DNA from: a virus
Reading direction: 5' to 3' (one strand)
DNA: 64,000 nucleotides
Virus record (IMG/VR): IMGVR_UViG_3300048996_000065
Span: 1-64,000 of that record
A program made the translations under genes and the position numbers. Positions 63,799-64,000 of the stretch are shown piece by piece (the stretch's first letter is position 1; each line of letters opens with the position of its first letter). The notes under the pieces were generated by a model. That model was not told the origin of the DNA. It did not search any database and saw nothing but the letters and a program-made list of their open reading frames with translations.

Positions 63799-64000
63799 TT
63801 ACTCAGAGTCCGTTGGAACTTCCGGAGCCGGCGGATTGAACAACATCTCGGCCGCATCCGCTCGCGCTTTGAAATCGTGCCAGACTTCTCGCGGGGGGTC
63901 TTCACCAACTGCCAGGGATTGGATGAGATCGTGAAGCTCCTTGAACTCGTTCCGAGCTTCGACCCCACGCTCCACGGCCGTGGCTGCAAAATTCAAACTG
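63799..64000 (-). CDS. C-terminal part of a small helical protein, 5' end off window
   Basis: The frame is open to the right edge and ends at 63799. Residues such as ATAVERGVEARNEFKELHDL and WHDFKARADAAEMLF are helical. A TTG at 63996 could be a start, but joining the window ends puts this in frame with the membrane protein at 1-257 (152 residues in all). The first reading is equally possible if the genome continues beyond the window. Confidence 0.5.
   Translation of the reverse strand, partial: SLNFAATAVERGVEARNEFKELHDLIQSLAVGEDPPREVWHDFKARADAAEMLFNPPAPEVPTDSE

Noticed and set aside
1-64000. CRISPR array, tRNA genes, integrase or insertion sequence
   Set aside because: No regularly spaced repeat, tRNA-like T-arm, recombinase or transposase signature was found; hairpins seen are isolated.

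Overview
The window reads as most or all of the genome of a lytic short-tailed (podovirus-like) phage of a Gram-negative bacterium. This rests on a terminase pair, a large portal, an HK97-type capsid protein, a scaffold, P22-like tail closure proteins, several giant internal virion proteins and no tape-measure protein. Genes are packed, usually with ATGA, GTGA or TAATG overlaps, and starts are preceded by GGAG-type Shine-Dalgarno sequences. I see no integrase, RNA polymerase, tRNA, CRISPR array or insertion sequence, and no recognisable endolysin or spanin.

Layout. From 21,528 leftwards to 1 everything is on the minus strand: about 16 small accessory genes (16.8-21.5 kb, including NADAR and SprT-like proteins), then TerS, TerL, a HAD-like enzyme, the portal, an Acb2-like small protein, a GroES-like co-chaperonin, scaffold, major capsid protein, capsid accessory proteins, an adaptor and fibre-like proteins. 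An 876-base gene-free divergent region (21,529-22,404) holds inverted repeats and an AT-rich half. From 22,405 to 33,584 about 35 mostly small plus-strand genes follow (LuxR-type HTH, zinc ribbons, membrane peptides, a lipoprotein, a J-domain protein). A two-gene minus-strand island (33,574-36,024) encodes a primase-helicase and an HTH protein. From 36,135 to 50,147 the plus strand carries nucleotide metabolism (P-loop kinase, all-alpha NTP pyrophosphatase, three thymidylate-synthase-fold proteins, ThyX, a nucleoside hydrolase-like protein, dCMP deaminase) and replication/recombination genes (UDG-DNA polymerase I fusion, Cas4-like nuclease, RecA-like ATPase, acidic SSB-like protein, SNF2-type helicase, VRR-like nuclease). 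Convergent hairpins close this block, and 50,216-64,000 returns to minus-strand virion genes.

The truncated minus-strand reading frames at the two window ends join in frame (152 residues) if position 64,000 is ligated to position 1. The late operon may therefore be continuous and the window a circularly permuted whole genome, although a frame match alone happens one time in three.

The most unusual parts are: a pyrimidine-metabolism block with three TS-fold paralogues, all with Asp where thymidylate synthase has Asn177 (the dCMP-hydroxymethylase state), beside ThyX; a pair of long, differently framed overlapping genes at 40.1-40.8 kb; a virion protein divided into modules by a repeated GGKV-helix element, one module ADP-ribosyltransferase-like; and several Sec-signal-bearing fibre-like proteins.
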